Numbered from the stretch's first letter, positions 46,697 to 59,046 are shown. The stretch is 64,000 nucleotides of DNA from Armillaria gallica (GCA_037576215.1 JBANDB010000009.1:1302001-1366000), one strand, 5' to 3'. Notes: generated by a model not told the origin, from the sequence alone. Translations and numbers: made by a program.

Positions 46697-48400
46697 ATGG
46701 CATCAGGACCTGAAGATGCTACAACCAGCGCCTACCAAATGCCTAACCCTTCCAGTCAGAACACTGTACCGCATACAGTGATCGATCCACGAATGTGGCA
46801 AGACCATCGGGACACCATCCCCCAGAGTGGAGACACCTCGGACTCAGAGGAAATACTAAGCAGTATACAGTCAGACACTGTAGACATTGAAGAACAAGAA
46901 GATGGCCTACCCCAAGCTACCGCAATGAATCCACCTCCGATAGGAGCCCAGCATCGAACAACAGCTTCATCGATGCCTGGAGCCTTCTCTGCTTGGCAAG
47001 CCAGACAAAGTTATCCAACATCGTTTCCATCAGTCAATCCAGTAAATACAACAGGAATGGCACACGTACCGGCGGCCTCGCACAACACTAACACTGTCTG
47101 CACACCAGACATGATGCCTTTATTGGGAGCACGATCAGCTCCAGCGAAGTTTTCCGGAAAATATGACACTGTCAAGAAGTTTATATGCCAGTACAAGCAA
47201 ATGTGTGCAGTATATAATGTATCCGATAAAGAAAAGTGTCGGCGAATCATTGACTATTGTTCAACCAAAGTCACAAGATTTGTTGAAGCACTAGACAGCT
47301 TCGTTAAGGAAGACTGGGTACAACTCGAAAAGGATATACTCACCTATTATGATGCAGAGCTAAACGAGTCAAGATATCTCGTAAGCGACCTGGACAAACT
47401 GACGGACCGATGGCAAAGTAAAGGAATTTATGACCTCAAAAGGTTCAAGAAATATGAGGTTGAATTCCTGACAATGGCAAACTGGTTACTTCATAAAGGT
47501 AAAATCACGCAAGATGAGCAACATACCAAATTTTGGTACAGCCTCAATGGTAACCTTCGAGAAATAGTCGAGGCTAGGTATATGACCTCGCACCCACGTT
47601 ATGACCCCCGAAAAGTGATCCCACGAGAAGATGTCGCAAAAATTGTGTATGCGATGTTTACTCGAGATCGTTTCGATGCTGACCTGACAGCGAGAAAGTT
47701 GAAAGACCGCCATGCAAAGCTCAGGGAGCTCTTAAAGATGACAACGACTGAAGACGAGACTTCCAGTGATGATGAGGACAGTGATTCCTCCGACTCGGAC
47801 GATGACTCAGACTATGAAGATAAGAAACACCGAAACAAGTGTCTAAGCCGTAAGAAGAAAGGAAAAAGGAGCAAGCACACCTCTAAGTACGACTCATCTG
47901 ATGATGAATCAGATGATGACGAATCCCGAGGGAAGCCTAAGAAACGGCGGAAGGAACGAGACAACCACTGGCGAGAAAAACTTGAAGAAAAAGGTAAGTC
48001 TAAAGCTAAGAATAAGAAAGAACCAGAACCTGAGAAGAATCAGACAGATGAAGTCGAAGAGCTCGTAGGTAAGCTATCCAGAATGAAGGTAAGTGACACT
48101 GATTACGCACAGGTATATTACCGAGCCCTTAAAATGGACTCGGCCATTGCGGATATCGTAGCGCCTCCAATTCGACGGACTGGTGCCATATTCCCACCCA
48201 TGCAAAGATCAAATTTTCCACCGCCACCTCAGTTTCGAGAGACAGGGAGGACAACCATGGGTGGAATGATATGCTATGGTTGCGGAAGTCCTGAGCATAT
48301 GATACGACAATGCCCGCCTATTAATGGGATGATCAGAGATGGTCAGGTACGCCGGGATGAGAAAGGAAGAATCACCTTCCCAGATGGAGCACCTGTCTGA
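46697..48400 (+). CDS. gag: Retrotransposon Gag
   Basis: Structural protein that packages element RNA. The first ATG (46697, MASGPEDATTSAYQMPNP) follows an LTR/leader without other good starts; 567 aa. A disordered Ser/Pro-rich N-terminus leads to a capsid-like helical region, KFSGKYDTVKKFICQYKQMC through EDVAKIVYAMFTRDRF. An acidic Asp/Ser stretch and a lysine-rich stretch follow, then a C-terminal zinc knuckle CYGCGSPEHMIRQC (C-x2-C-x4-H-x4-C) that binds RNA. It ends at TGA 48398-48400. The frame continues open beyond the stop, so this TGA may be a mutated CGA rather than the ancestral end. Confidence 0.88.
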   Translation: MASGPEDATTSAYQMPNPSSQNTVPHTVIDPRMWQDHRDTIPQSGDTSDSEEILSSIQSDTVDIEEQEDGLPQATAMNPPPIGAQHRTTASSMPGAFSAWQARQSYPTSFPSVNPVNTTGMAHVPAASHNTNTVCTPDMMPLLGARSAPAKFSGKYDTVKKFICQYKQMCAVYNVSDKEKCRRIIDYCSTKVTRFVEALDSFVKEDWVQLEKDILTYYDAELNESRYLVSDLDKLTDRWQSKGIYDLKRFKKYEVEFLTMANWLLHKGKITQDEQHTKFWYSLNGNLREIVEARYMTSHPRYDPRKVIPREDVAKIVYAMFTRDRFDADLTARKLKDRHAKLRELLKMTTTEDETSSDDEDSDSSDSDDDSDYEDKKHRNKCLSRKKKGKRSKHTSKYDSSDDESDDDESRGKPKKRRKERDNHWREKLEEKGKSKAKNKKEPEPEKNQTDEVEELVGKLSRMKVSDTDYAQVYYRALKMDSAIADIVAPPIRRTGAIFPPMQRSNFPPPPQFRETGRTTMGGMICYGCGSPEHMIRQCPPINGMIRDGQVRRDEKGRITFPDGAPV

Positions 48401-50572
48401 CACATCGGATCTGAAACACTTGTTGATGCTATCCGCAAGGCAACAGTTAGAACCAATCATGTATCATTTAATATGATGGGGACATACTATTCTGATGTAG
48501 AAGAAGATGTGAACGAGAATGAATATTATGATTACTATAACAGTGATCAGGAAGAGGATGAATACGATGACATGTGCACTTACCAAAGGCCCAGTTGTGC
48601 CTATGCTGTAGAAAGGCATACTGAAGGACTCCAAGATCGAAATCAGGAGCGACGAGCCATTCCAAGAGGTCCGTCGACAAGCACAACAGAAAGAGCAAAG
48701 GGCATAGTCTGAGGAGTTACTAAGGCATCGCCAAGCAACCTGTACGGAACTTGTTTGAACCCGAATAAAGGTAAGCTAAGTACAGAATCAGCTAAACCAC
48801 GAGAGGAAAGGAGGGACAGAACTCCACCTCCGCTGCCAATACCAATCAGGGCAAGAATGCCTCGTGCTCGCACCCCAGAAGAGCCTAACGACGTTGAAAT
48901 GATCAGTGTTGAAAGCCCGGTAATCGTTGGGCAACGAGCAGAAAGTTCCTGGTTGAATCCTGGCAATGAGTCTAGCAAAACAAAGGCAGTTAGAGGCCCG
49001 CCAATAGCTGAAAAATACTCACCAGGTAATCTGATTAAGACGACGTTAAACACGCCAATAACCATGCCCATTGGGGAGCTCATGGCTCAAAGTGCCGAGC
49101 TTTGCAAGCAAATGATTAAGGAGCTATAAACGCGGACTGTCAGATTTGAGAATGACAAGGAGAACGAAACTCGAACCTTACCTAATACAATTAATACAGC
49201 CCGTGTACATAGCCTCATGTCGAGACCCAAAGGCAAGAAGCTGGATGAACGAGCCTCTTTAGTCATGATCAAGGTGAATATAGGGCTTGGGGATCGAAAA
49301 CTATGGGTTAATGCCATAGTAGATTCCGGGTCTGAAGTCAATATAATTAGCAGAGCTGTAGCAAAAGAGTTAAATAAAGACTACCCCGTGATGCCCTTGG
49401 AAGAGGCACGCTGTGCAGACGCGAACGGAAATCAAGGAGTACTCACCGGCAAGTTCAGCGAAGTCTTACTATTCCAAGGCTCAGTGGTAACAAACACTGT
49501 GTTATTTGTGGGAAGCTACAAAGTGAATTTCCAGATGTTACTTGGACGACCGTGGATACGAGGTAACATGGTTTCAATGAAGGAAAAGGTAGATGGTACG
49601 TACCTCGTTTACGAAGATCCTTACAACACTGGCAAGCAGACAGAATTATTGGTAGTACCTGAACCTTGGGACACTCGAACGGAAGGACCCGTACCCTCAT
49701 ACTATGTAGAGCAAGACGAATTAGAGTTCGAAGGCTCATGGCAACTACAAGATGGTGAGGAAATAGTACCAGCGGGGACATCACTATATAATACCTACTT
49801 AAGTCGTGTAACACCCCCAAATAATCCCATGATTTTGAGGGGCCGAGATGATGATGTTCAGAGTCTTGAAAGCTGGGACTTGAACAATTCAAATACTGAG
49901 TCTTCAGATCATACAGAAAGTTCGGAAGACGAAACAATGAGCTCAAGCGAGAGCTTTGAAGATGAAAGTAATGACAACATCTCACTAGAGTACCAAGAAA
50001 TCGAGAAACAAGGCAAGGACGCGTATCGGAAAGTTGCTGACTGGAGAAACAAGTGCCGGGGACAGAGTCCAGCCTCAGGATGGCCTATGCCTGACAACGA
50101 TAGGCAGGAAACCAGCCTAGCAAGCGACTTGAATAAAATTAGTATACCCAAAGATGAACGAGACCGATGAAGTCTCTTAGGAGTTTTAAGATTCCTTATT
50201 GGAGGTGTCAATGCATTGGATGATACACCTTCAATAGAGTTGAAAGTACCGGCTGATTTTCCTCACACTAATAATCAGATAATTCTGTATACAAAAGAGG
50301 AAGGAAAACATGTGTATTACCCGTGAAGATGACTGCTGTTGTGGTCAATCTTGGGAACTAGGGAGCCAGAAGGAGAAACAGCGATTAAAACAAAAATGTG
50401 CTCACCTAAAGACGTGTTCGACACGTTATCCGCCGAGATACGCCATCTCGTTAGTCAAATACCTTTACGAAGGGGGAGGACGAGCTATAAAAGCAAGAGT
50501 ACGAGCGAGGATGGGAGTACCAACCCAATAACTACAGTTAATACCATCCAGAATAAATACAACCAAATCATC
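48401..50572 (+). pseudogene. Gag-downstream extension with aspartic protease
   Basis: Same frame as gag, split by stops at 48710 (TGA), 49127 (TAA), 50168 (TGA), 50324 and 50330 (TGA). An acidic linker (DVEEDVNENEYYDYYNSDQE) precedes the retropepsin domain from about 49,217. There AIVDSGSEVNIIS holds the catalytic Asp (DSG at 49322-49330), and FQMLLGRPWIRG is the conserved helix near the protease end. The protease cuts the Gag-Pol polyprotein in the family. After the last stops the frame continues (KDVFDTLSAEIRHLVSQIPL) to the start of ORF2. Four of the five stops are TGA and would be Arg if CGA were ancestral. Confidence 0.78.
50486..50492 (+). promoter_or_regulatory. TATA box before ORF2
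   Basis: TATAAAA lies 81 nt upstream of the first ORF2 ATG (50573), inside the element. It suggests ORF2 is, or was, transcribed from its own internal promoter rather than only from the LTR. Confidence 0.45.
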
Positions 50573-53500
50573 ATGTCATCGCCACTGCACAGCCATGCGA
50601 CCTGTGACGAGATTCACCAGCGCATGCAAACTCTTTGCCGTTACAACGATGGGGGGGGTGACGCCTCCCCTCCCATCAAACAACGTGCCACATCCCGACC
50701 CCCTACACAACTCTGCCATCTACTACCCACTTCTCCCATCTGTCGCTACTACCCAGCTCAATTACTTGCGCAAGTCTCTTTCCCATCCCAGTGTCACTGG
50801 ACCACTTTCATTTCACTCGATCGTTTTATCGACCAACCACACCTTACGACTCGACACTGACGTTATCCGTGGGCAACGAGTTCAGCGCACTCACGTCTTC
50901 AATGCCAGTTTAGCCGAGCTGCAAGGCCCAGATGGTATTCCCATCTCTTCTCGTGTAGGACATGCCGTTATTCTCTTTTTCCCTGGAGAACATGAACGTG
51001 AGTTTGAACTGGATAAAGAATGGGACGACTTACTGAAATGACAGATAGCTTGTTTGAATCCTGAAGAAACTGGACTCGCCACTCCAGCCTACGAAGAGGA
51101 TAGTGAGGATGAGGACCGTGCCAATGGTCCAGGAGTCTTGATACAGAGTCTGGACAGGATCCAGGAAGTCAACGGAGATGGTCGCCAAGAGGGAGACACG
51201 CCTGCTGTTCGACAGCGGAACTCTTACCCTCCGGATGGCAACACTAATCCAGAGACCCGACAACCCCCGGACGCGATACTCGACGAGAGCGAGAGTTCTG
51301 GGAATGAGAGCCAGGATGACAATTCAGTTCATTCGTATGTCTACCGAGTTAACTGCGACAATCAGGGCAAACTTGTGCAAGAAACTCTATCTATCCCCAT
51401 TCCTCGAGGCTTGCGACGTATTCCACCACCCCCACACCCTGCCCTGCCATTCACGTTCATCTTACCTGTTCAGCAAATCATTTCTGTCAAACATGATGAA
51501 GTGAGGGGAGTCTTTCGAGTGCCGAGAGACTACTCGCTGAGGATGAGCATCGATGAAGAAGAACTACGGATATTGAAGAGAGGCTTACCTCTTCTCATAG
51601 CCGTACAATTGGACTTCATCATATGCACCCTCGCAAGGGTATCTAACGAGCGAGGGAGTGCACTCATTCTCCACAACCCTGTGTATCTTGACATGATGCA
51701 TTGCATGCTGTACCCACGACGAATTGATATGTATTCTCCACCCACGGCCCATCCTCTCCTCGAAATGCCTCAGTTCCGCCCAACTGTGTACGTACTCGAG
51801 ACGTATGAACCTATGGAAGTTGATTCAAGTCAGTCGTCATCAGACGACAGCGATGACCACGACAAGAAGTCGAAGCGAGGAGAGGATGAAGAAGACGATG
51901 ATCCTGAGAGCAGTGAACGGGACCGGACTACATCGAAGAGAAGACGTGTTGAGACCTAGGAGGAGGGAGACGGGGATTGGCTGATGTATCCCGCAACTCC
52001 CTTGGCTGCAACAGGTATGGAGTCAAACTGTTCCTTTAAATTGAGTAAAGAATTGACGAACTTTGTCAATATTACAGATGAGAGCTTTCGTCCTCCAACA
52101 CCCATCCCATCCGTGTTACTCCAACCACCAGTACAGGCCTTGTCCAGCCTTGAACCAACATCTATGCCCTCAACCATAGCTGCAGAGACCTCTGCATCGA
52201 CAACAACTCCTAATGTCTTTGCAATGCAGCTACAAATAATACACATTCCACCTGCTGACCTCGACATTGAGATGGGTGAGGCAACGAGACACCCATCAAT
52301 CAACCCCGCTGTCATGGCGCCTGAAGGGCAGCATCGAGGACGCACGCAGCCTACAAGGGACAAGGCTGAGGGAGGATTGTTATCTTCAGATGGAGTAGGA
52401 AGCGAGTGGGAGAGCTTTGATTGTGAAATGAAGGATTTAACCCCCGCTGAGCCAACATTAACCGTGGACCCGAGACTTCTAGTAATATCTGCTGTGTCAT
52501 CATCTGGATCGTCCCCTGAACCAAGCAGGAGCTTTTCGCCTCTATTCGAGAGTGTTCAACCTTGTACTAATGGCGACGAATCATCGAGTGATGGAACCGG
52601 ATACGAGACCTCGGAATCGTCTCCTCCCAGTTCTAATGACTCGACACCTTCTTACTCCAGTGACGACTCGGACGCATATTCGCCTCTTAGCTTGGAAGAG
52701 CTCACACGTGGCAGTCTCAAATCCAAGGCATACATTGTCGAACCCATACGACTCAGCTGAGAAACTACTGCTGCACTCGACGATCTACCCAATGAATCAC
52801 GACATTTCGCATGCCGAACTTTGACAGCCCTGGGACGTGGAGACAGCAATGCTCTCACATATTCGATTTGCCAGCACAACAATGAAGGACAGATGATTCA
52901 AGAACCTGCACCATATGTCCCTGAACCATCTTTGCTTTTCCCTTACGACAACCTTGATTCAGAATTTATTTTTCAAGTCATGGAGTCCTTTCAAGGACCC
53001 TGTGATAACTCTCCCTTGCAGAACAGTACATCACACGAGCTTGTCAATCCATTTGGTGCCTCATACGACACTCTACGAGGACTCGACGAATACCAGATCT
53101 CGAAGATAGCCCTCAAAATCCATGATCTTATGCTGGACCTTGACATGTATCTTGACCAGTGGAACAGAACGTATCCCCGTCTCACCATAGGTGACACCGA
53201 GATCATTCGCCTCACCATTTTCCATGCACATGCTGAGCATGCTTGACTTGTGGACATTGGCGAGTGGAGATGGAACCTTACCATGCTAGGAATTTCAGAT
53301 GCTCCGGCAGCCACGAGGATTGTAAGTTTTAGTGATGCCGGATGGACAAATACACGAGTTAACGGGAATCTGCAGATGAACCAAGAGGATGCTTCCGGTA
53401 ATCACAAGGCACCATCCCCACATGTCCTTATCTTCATGAGACCCGAAGAGATGATGCCTGGCAGGGAGCATATTGCCGATGCCATGCGCAACCAAGATAT

Positions 53501-54230
53501 GCTGGAAACGTACAAGCCTCTTGATGACGAACCGGCCTATTCCTTTCTGGACCCTAAGCAATCTCAAATTGCCGAAGTCTTCAAGAACCCTTGGATTCCT
53601 GTCATCAACCACATTCGTATCATTCAACTATTCATTCACCGACTACTTGGACTCCTCACTAAACAATTTCTTACTGCGCAGTGGCGTAGGGCTGTTGACA
53701 GGCTTAGTCCTGAAGACAAAGCTCGCCACTTTCTTTACTACCATAATGACCTATTCAGATACCTTTCACCCAGAATCCCCTCTTACTTTCAAGGCTTCCA
53801 CCACCGATGTCTCCACGTCAATCCCACGTCTGGTACCCTACGGATGCCCCTACCTTCCCATAACCCCCTTCTCACAGCCATCGAGGATGAATTTATTTAC
53901 CACGTGGCTGCTCTCTTTGAATTCGAGGGATGAGGCGAGCTCGCCAACTCTCTCTGCTTTGCCCGCGTCGCCGAACCCATCCTCCCTGCAGAGGTTCGTG
54001 CACTCTTTGCTCATGGCTATGTTGAGCCCATCGAGTACTATGACGGCCAAGGGAGGCAACGTGCCTTCTGTGGTGATAAGTTGGATTTATGCTACTATGC
54101 TGAGGAAGTTTAAGCGGGTACTTCATATCACTTCGTTCCCCGTGAAAACCTTGCTGACCTTCATTTTAGATTCAGAATACATTTCTTCGTGCAACTATTT
54201 GAATTCACCTCACAGTACGTATCATTTTAA
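50573..54230 (+). pseudogene. ORF2: long unidentified ORF between protease and RT
   Basis: About 1,220 codons, one frame from 50595 to 54230, interrupted at 51039 (TGA), 51957 (TAG), 52758, 53244, 53931 (TGA) and 54111 (TAA). ATG 50573 is in a different frame and would join through the G8 run at 50651-50658 (one extra G). ATG 50595 is already in frame. The product is not recognised. It has acidic Ser/Asp/Glu-rich stretches (SSDDSDDHDKKSKRGEDEED; SSSDGTGYETSESSPPSSND) between more ordered segments such as HAVILFFPGEHEREFELDKE, FTFILPVQQIISVKHDEVRG, EYQISKIALKIHDLMLDLDM and HIRIIQLFIHRLLGLLTKQF. No protease, RT, nuclease, helicase or zinc-finger motif and no signal peptide or transmembrane helix was seen. 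Possible origins: a captured host gene, a nested element, or a genuine accessory gene. Confidence 0.6.
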
Positions 54231-54549
54231 TACCTTACCGTTTATTTACGTGCATTTGGACTCCTTCAATTTCGACTTCTGCTCTCATTGTAAGACACTT
54301 CAAAACATTTTAGTTTCGCTAGTTACATACAAACTATTAGCTATGAAATATGCCCTCATCCCTCACCTATCTCCCCCAGTTCCTCGTCTTAGTTACGCAA
54401 TGTTGAGTAGTACATCTTCCGTCGTATGTAGTAAAGTTTTTGTTGCATCTCCTGTGTTCACTCCTTTGCCAATCAAATCATATTTTGTTGGTTACTTACA
54501 GCTAATGAAAGGTGAAAGTAAACCTGAGAAATTTTCTGAGGCATCGTGA

Positions 54550-57500
54550 AGACAGATACCAAGGCTGAGACAATGTCTAAAAAGACGTCAAGAAGTGATT
54601 GAGTTAGCTAATGAGGATTTCCAAATGCGAGACAGACTTGATGATAACAAAAATCGGGTTTATACTTTGTCTGATTACCCCTTTGAGGACGGTGACACCA
54701 TCATTGTGCCTGCGGAAGATATGGAACAAGTTAGAGCAGACATCCTGCGAGAGCAAGTCCGTGCATTTACTATGTACAAGCGTGTGGACCAGAAAATTAA
54801 ACCAGTATCTACCACCTTTCCGGAGGAAGCACGTGTTTGTAGGACCATACCCAGAGATCCCTTACTGTCTCTTGTTCCATTGCCAATACAACCGCCAGAC
54901 TTCATTCCAACAGCCCGACTTACCGAAGAAAGAATGCGGGAACTGAATGTTAACCAGGATGGCTTCCTATGGCCAGAAGAAGAAAATTTATTTAAACATG
55001 TGCTTGTGTTGAATGAAGCAACCCTACCTTATGATGAGAAGGACCGTGGAACATTTAGCCAAGAATATTTTTCAGATTATATTATGCCCATAGTGTCACA
55101 CACTCCCTGGGAATATAAGAACATACCTATACCCCCAGGAATACGAGACAAAGTAATTCAATTCCTGAGAAGCAAAATTGAGGCAGGAGTGTATGAAGCC
55201 AGTCAATCCTCATATCGTAGTCGATGGTTTTGCATCCTTAAAAAGAATGGTACCTTGCGCTTAATTCATGACCTTCAACCCTTGAACAAGGTGTCAATCC
55301 GAGATGCAGGACTTATTCCCGAGCCCGATGAATTTATTGAGCCATATGGAGGATGTCAATGTTATACAATGTTTGACATGTTTTGGGGATTTGATGCCCG
55401 TAAAGTGGACCCAAGGTCTAGAGATCTAACAGCCTTCTACACGCCGCTAGGGCTGTTGCATATTACTGCACTTCCCATGGGTTACACGAATTCTCCATCA
55501 GAATTTCAAAACTGTATGGTGTTTATTCTGCAGGACGAAATCCCACATGTAGCCAATATATTTAGTGATGATCTACCTATCAAAGGCCCACAAACTTGTT
55601 ACCCAGACAAGGAAGGGAAGCCTATGACCATCGAAGGAAACCCAGGCATTCGAAAATTTATCTGGGAACATGCCAATGATGTGCACAGAGTCATGCACCG
55701 AATCAAATGTGCAGGTGGAACCTTTTCGCCTAAAAAGACTCAAATCTGTCGACCAAGCATGACCATACTGGGTCAACAGTGTTCTGCCATGGGAAGACAT
55801 CCAGAAGATAGCAGGGTTGAAAAGATATTGAAATGGCCACCCTTAACAACCGTAACACAAGTACGAGGATTCCTAGGACTATGTGGAACTGTACGTATTT
55901 GGATCAAGGACTATTCTAAGATTGCTCGACCCTTGGTGGAGTTAACCAAAAAGGATATAGATTTTGAATGGGGAGAAAGACAAATTGAGGCATTTGGCAC
56001 ACTGAAATGTAAAGTTACTACAGCTCCCGCCTTGAGAACGATTGACTACAAGTCTGGACTGCCCGCATACCTTTCAGTGGACACCAGTCAGAAAGCAGTC
56101 AGATTTATTCTGTCACAGGTAGATGAGACAGGAAAGAGACAACCAGCTCGATATGGGTCAATCCCACTCAATGAGAGAGAATCCAGATATTCCCAGCCTA
56201 AGTTGGAATTATATGGATTATTCCGAGCCTTGCGAGCTTGGCGAAGATTTATTATTGGTCTAGCCAACCTGAATGTAGAAGTAGATGCCAAGTACATCAA
56301 GGGTATGCTAGAGGCCCCTGATCTACAACCCAATGCTGCAATGAACAGGTGGATTCAGGGAATTTTGTTATTTGACTTCACCCTCATTCATGTACCTGGA
56401 GCCCGATTCAAAGGCCCAGATGCCCTGTCACGACGAGAACTTGCTTCAGATGAAGAAGAGCCTCCTAATGAATATGATGACTCATGGTTGGATGATATGG
56501 CTCTCCTAGCTTATTTTCCACACCAACAACCTCTACGACAATTTAATTCATATCTTTTACAACAAGACATAAAACAAGTTTATGCCACTCATGTCGAACG
56601 ACTTAACAACCAAGATCAACTTATGTATAAAATCAAGAAGTTTCATGAAGATAAGATAATGCCCAGTTTTGTTAGCAAGAAGGCGGAACAGAGATTTCTA
56701 AAGAGGGCAAGTCAGTTCTATATAACACCAGACCAAAGAATGTTCCATAGGAATGCTGACAAAATCCCAAGACTTGTAATATTAAACCCTGAGACCAGGC
56801 AGAGAGTTCTAGAAGAAGCACATGATAGACTTGGGCACAAAGGTGAACAGGCAGTTTATGATGTGCTCCGACTTCGAGTGTTCTGGCCATATTTACGAAC
56901 ACATGTGCATCAACATATTGCTTCCTGCCATGAGTGCCAGCACCGAAAATTGATTCAAATGATGATGCCTCCGACAATCTCTACACCAGTTACCATCTTT
57001 GAGAAAATATATTGATGTCATGGTAATGCAGCCCCCTTCCAGAAAATATAAGTATATTGTCTGTGCCAGAGATGATCTCACCGGAGTTTTAGAAGCAAGT
57101 CCGCTAACAGAAAACAAATCCTGTCAGCTCGCAAAATTCTTTTGGACAAAGATTTATTGTCGATATGGAGCTATTGGCCATGTAGTGACTGATAATGGGC
57201 CAGAAATCAAAGGAGCATTTAAGCATCTGATGAAACGAATGAATATTCCTCATGTCAAGATTTCCACATACAATAAAACTGGAACTGGAGCAGTTGAACA
57301 CAGTCATTTTGTACTGCGAGAAGCCATCGTTAAAGCATGTCCAAAGAAGAGAAATGGAGAAATCAAGAATTGGCATAAATATATTGACATCGCAGTATTT
57401 GCTGATCGGGTAACTACTAGTAGTGTGACTGGTTACACCCCATATTACCTGTTGCATGGTGTTGAGCCCTTGTTACCAATAGACTTGGTAGAAGCTACCT

Positions 57501-58144
57501 TTATGGTGGAAGGTTTTTGGTCTGGAATCTCGACTGAAGACTTACTAGCACTGCGCATTCAACAACTTTCACGCCATCCCAACGACCTAAGTCATGCAGC
57601 AGAAATGCTCAAGAAGGCTAGGGTGCAATCTCGTGATCAATTCATGTGAAGGTACAAACAGCGACTTCAAAAATCAGAATATAAGACCAGTGAATTAGTA
57701 TTAGTCCGAAATAGCTGATTGGAAATGACCATAAATCACTTCAAGACTGACCCCCGATATCTCGGCCCCTATGAGGTAGTGCGAAGAACATATGGAGGTG
57801 CCTATAAATTACGGGAATTAGATGGAACTGAGATGTCTAGAAGTATAGCTGCCTTTCGGCTATTACCTTATGTTACCCGAGGATCATCCGATTTTTATAA
57901 ATTAATTGGGAAAAGAGAGGAAACAGTCAACCTGGATGCAGACAACCATGTGTCAGAAACATCAGAAGAAGGAGACAATGAATCAGACATATGAAAAAGG
58001 AACATTCATGATGATTCATGGAAACTCTATAAAAAGAGAGTCCCCGCTCTGAATGATGTAAAGAATTTAATTGACCCTTCAGGCTATTCAACGGCTGCAT
58101 TCAGCAAGTTGAAAGAGGCCAATTTCTTCCGCCAAATTTATTAA
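54550..58144 (+). pseudogene. pol: Pol: reverse transcriptase, RNase H and integrase (broken)
   Basis: RT core: SRWFCILKKNGTLRLIHDLQ, then YTMFDMFWGFDARKV, then LPMGYTNSPSEFQ, and the active site IFSDDLP (55558-55578; the family usually reads YxDD or FIDD). RNase H: LSVDTSQKAVRFILSQ and YSQPKLELYGLFRALRAWRR, ending at ARFKGPDALSRRE. Integrase zinc-binding: LGHKGEQAVYDVLRLRVFWP then SCHECQHRK. A one-base frameshift at about 57,010 (just after TIFEKI) shifts to the catalytic core: YIDVMVM (first Asp), VTDNGPEIKG (second Asp), GAVEHSHF (Glu). A GPY/F module (PRYLGPYEVVRR) follows. No chromodomain was seen. Stops: TGA at 54547 (just upstream), 57647, 57716 and 57992; the frame ends at TAA 58142. 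In known Ty3 elements a similar spot to 57716 is followed by a charged residue pair, consistent with loss of an Arg codon. Confidence 0.9.
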
Positions 58145-58197
58145 AAGTAGGGCACATTCGCATTCAACCATCTCTTCCCCTTTCCACCGCACACGCC

Positions 58198-59046
58198 ATG
58201 TCTTTAAACACTCTCATAAACTACCTCCCTAACCTTGGGCAACCATTTACGCATCCTAATTTCACCGAGATCTCATTAAATTCTGCTATGCCCAGCATCT
58301 TGGGAGACACTGGAGAATACGAGGAGGAAGTTGATTATACGGCCCTGAAAGGCAATGCAGAAATGGTGGTAGAAACCACGCTGGAAAATGTTGAAGTACG
58401 CAACAATGATTGAGACCAATTGGCAGAATACTGACCACAGAAAATCCAGCATTTCTTCACTACTGTCTTCAGACACACCACCATCACCCGCCTGCAGGGA
58501 GAGGTCCATTTTCATCCCATGCAAGGGGACAGATATGCTATCTCACCCGCCTTGAGCATGGTAGGTGCCGGAAGCCCACTCCCTTCCTGTGAAAATCCTG
58601 GGACAGCCAGCACAATTGTCGTTGTGCCAGCTAGAGAACATCTAGGGAAATTAGACCTGCCATTTATTCTGGCGATAAGGAAGGGGCCACCATTGTGCCT
58701 CTATGGCGATATATACTGTGCCGCCTGGTACGGCAATGGTTTTATTGTCCATATTCTTCTCGCTACCAGGGAATATGTCGTCTTTAATGCAGAATTCGAA
58801 AACACCGGGTATCACCATGCGCCTTTCCAGGTGACATTTGTTGCCTGCACCAAACTCTTTCGCCTACCCCCTTTTCGACGAGTTCAGCAGCTCATGGATC
58901 AGTTTGGACACAAACTGTGGCCATGGCGTAAGCCTAGGTTGGAAATGGTACGTATGGATATTGAGGAGGCGATGCAGCGTGATCTTAACCAGTATATCCC
59001 ATACTTTAAAACATTGTTATATGGACAACTTACTACTTTGGCTTAA
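58198..59046 (+). pseudogene. ORF4: unidentified ORF downstream of integrase
   Basis: ATG 58198 (MSLNTLINYLPNLGQPFT) opens a frame of about 282 codons to TAA 59044-59046, interrupted by TGA at 58411 and 58432. The later part reads GDRYAISPALSMVGAGSPLP, REHLGKLDLPFILAIRKGPP, DIYCAAWYGNGFIVHILLAT and KLWPWRKPRLEMVRMDIEEA, with a globular rather than membrane character. Position after integrase recalls env-like ORFs of some Ty3 elements. No signal peptide, membrane anchor or glycoprotein-like cysteine pattern is seen, so an envelope role is not supported. A TATTAAAA and a pyrimidine-rich leader lie in the 60 nt before the ATG. Confidence 0.55.

Noticed and set aside
58198..59046. ORF4 as an envelope gene
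   Set aside because: No signal peptide, membrane anchor or cysteine pattern. Position alone is not enough.
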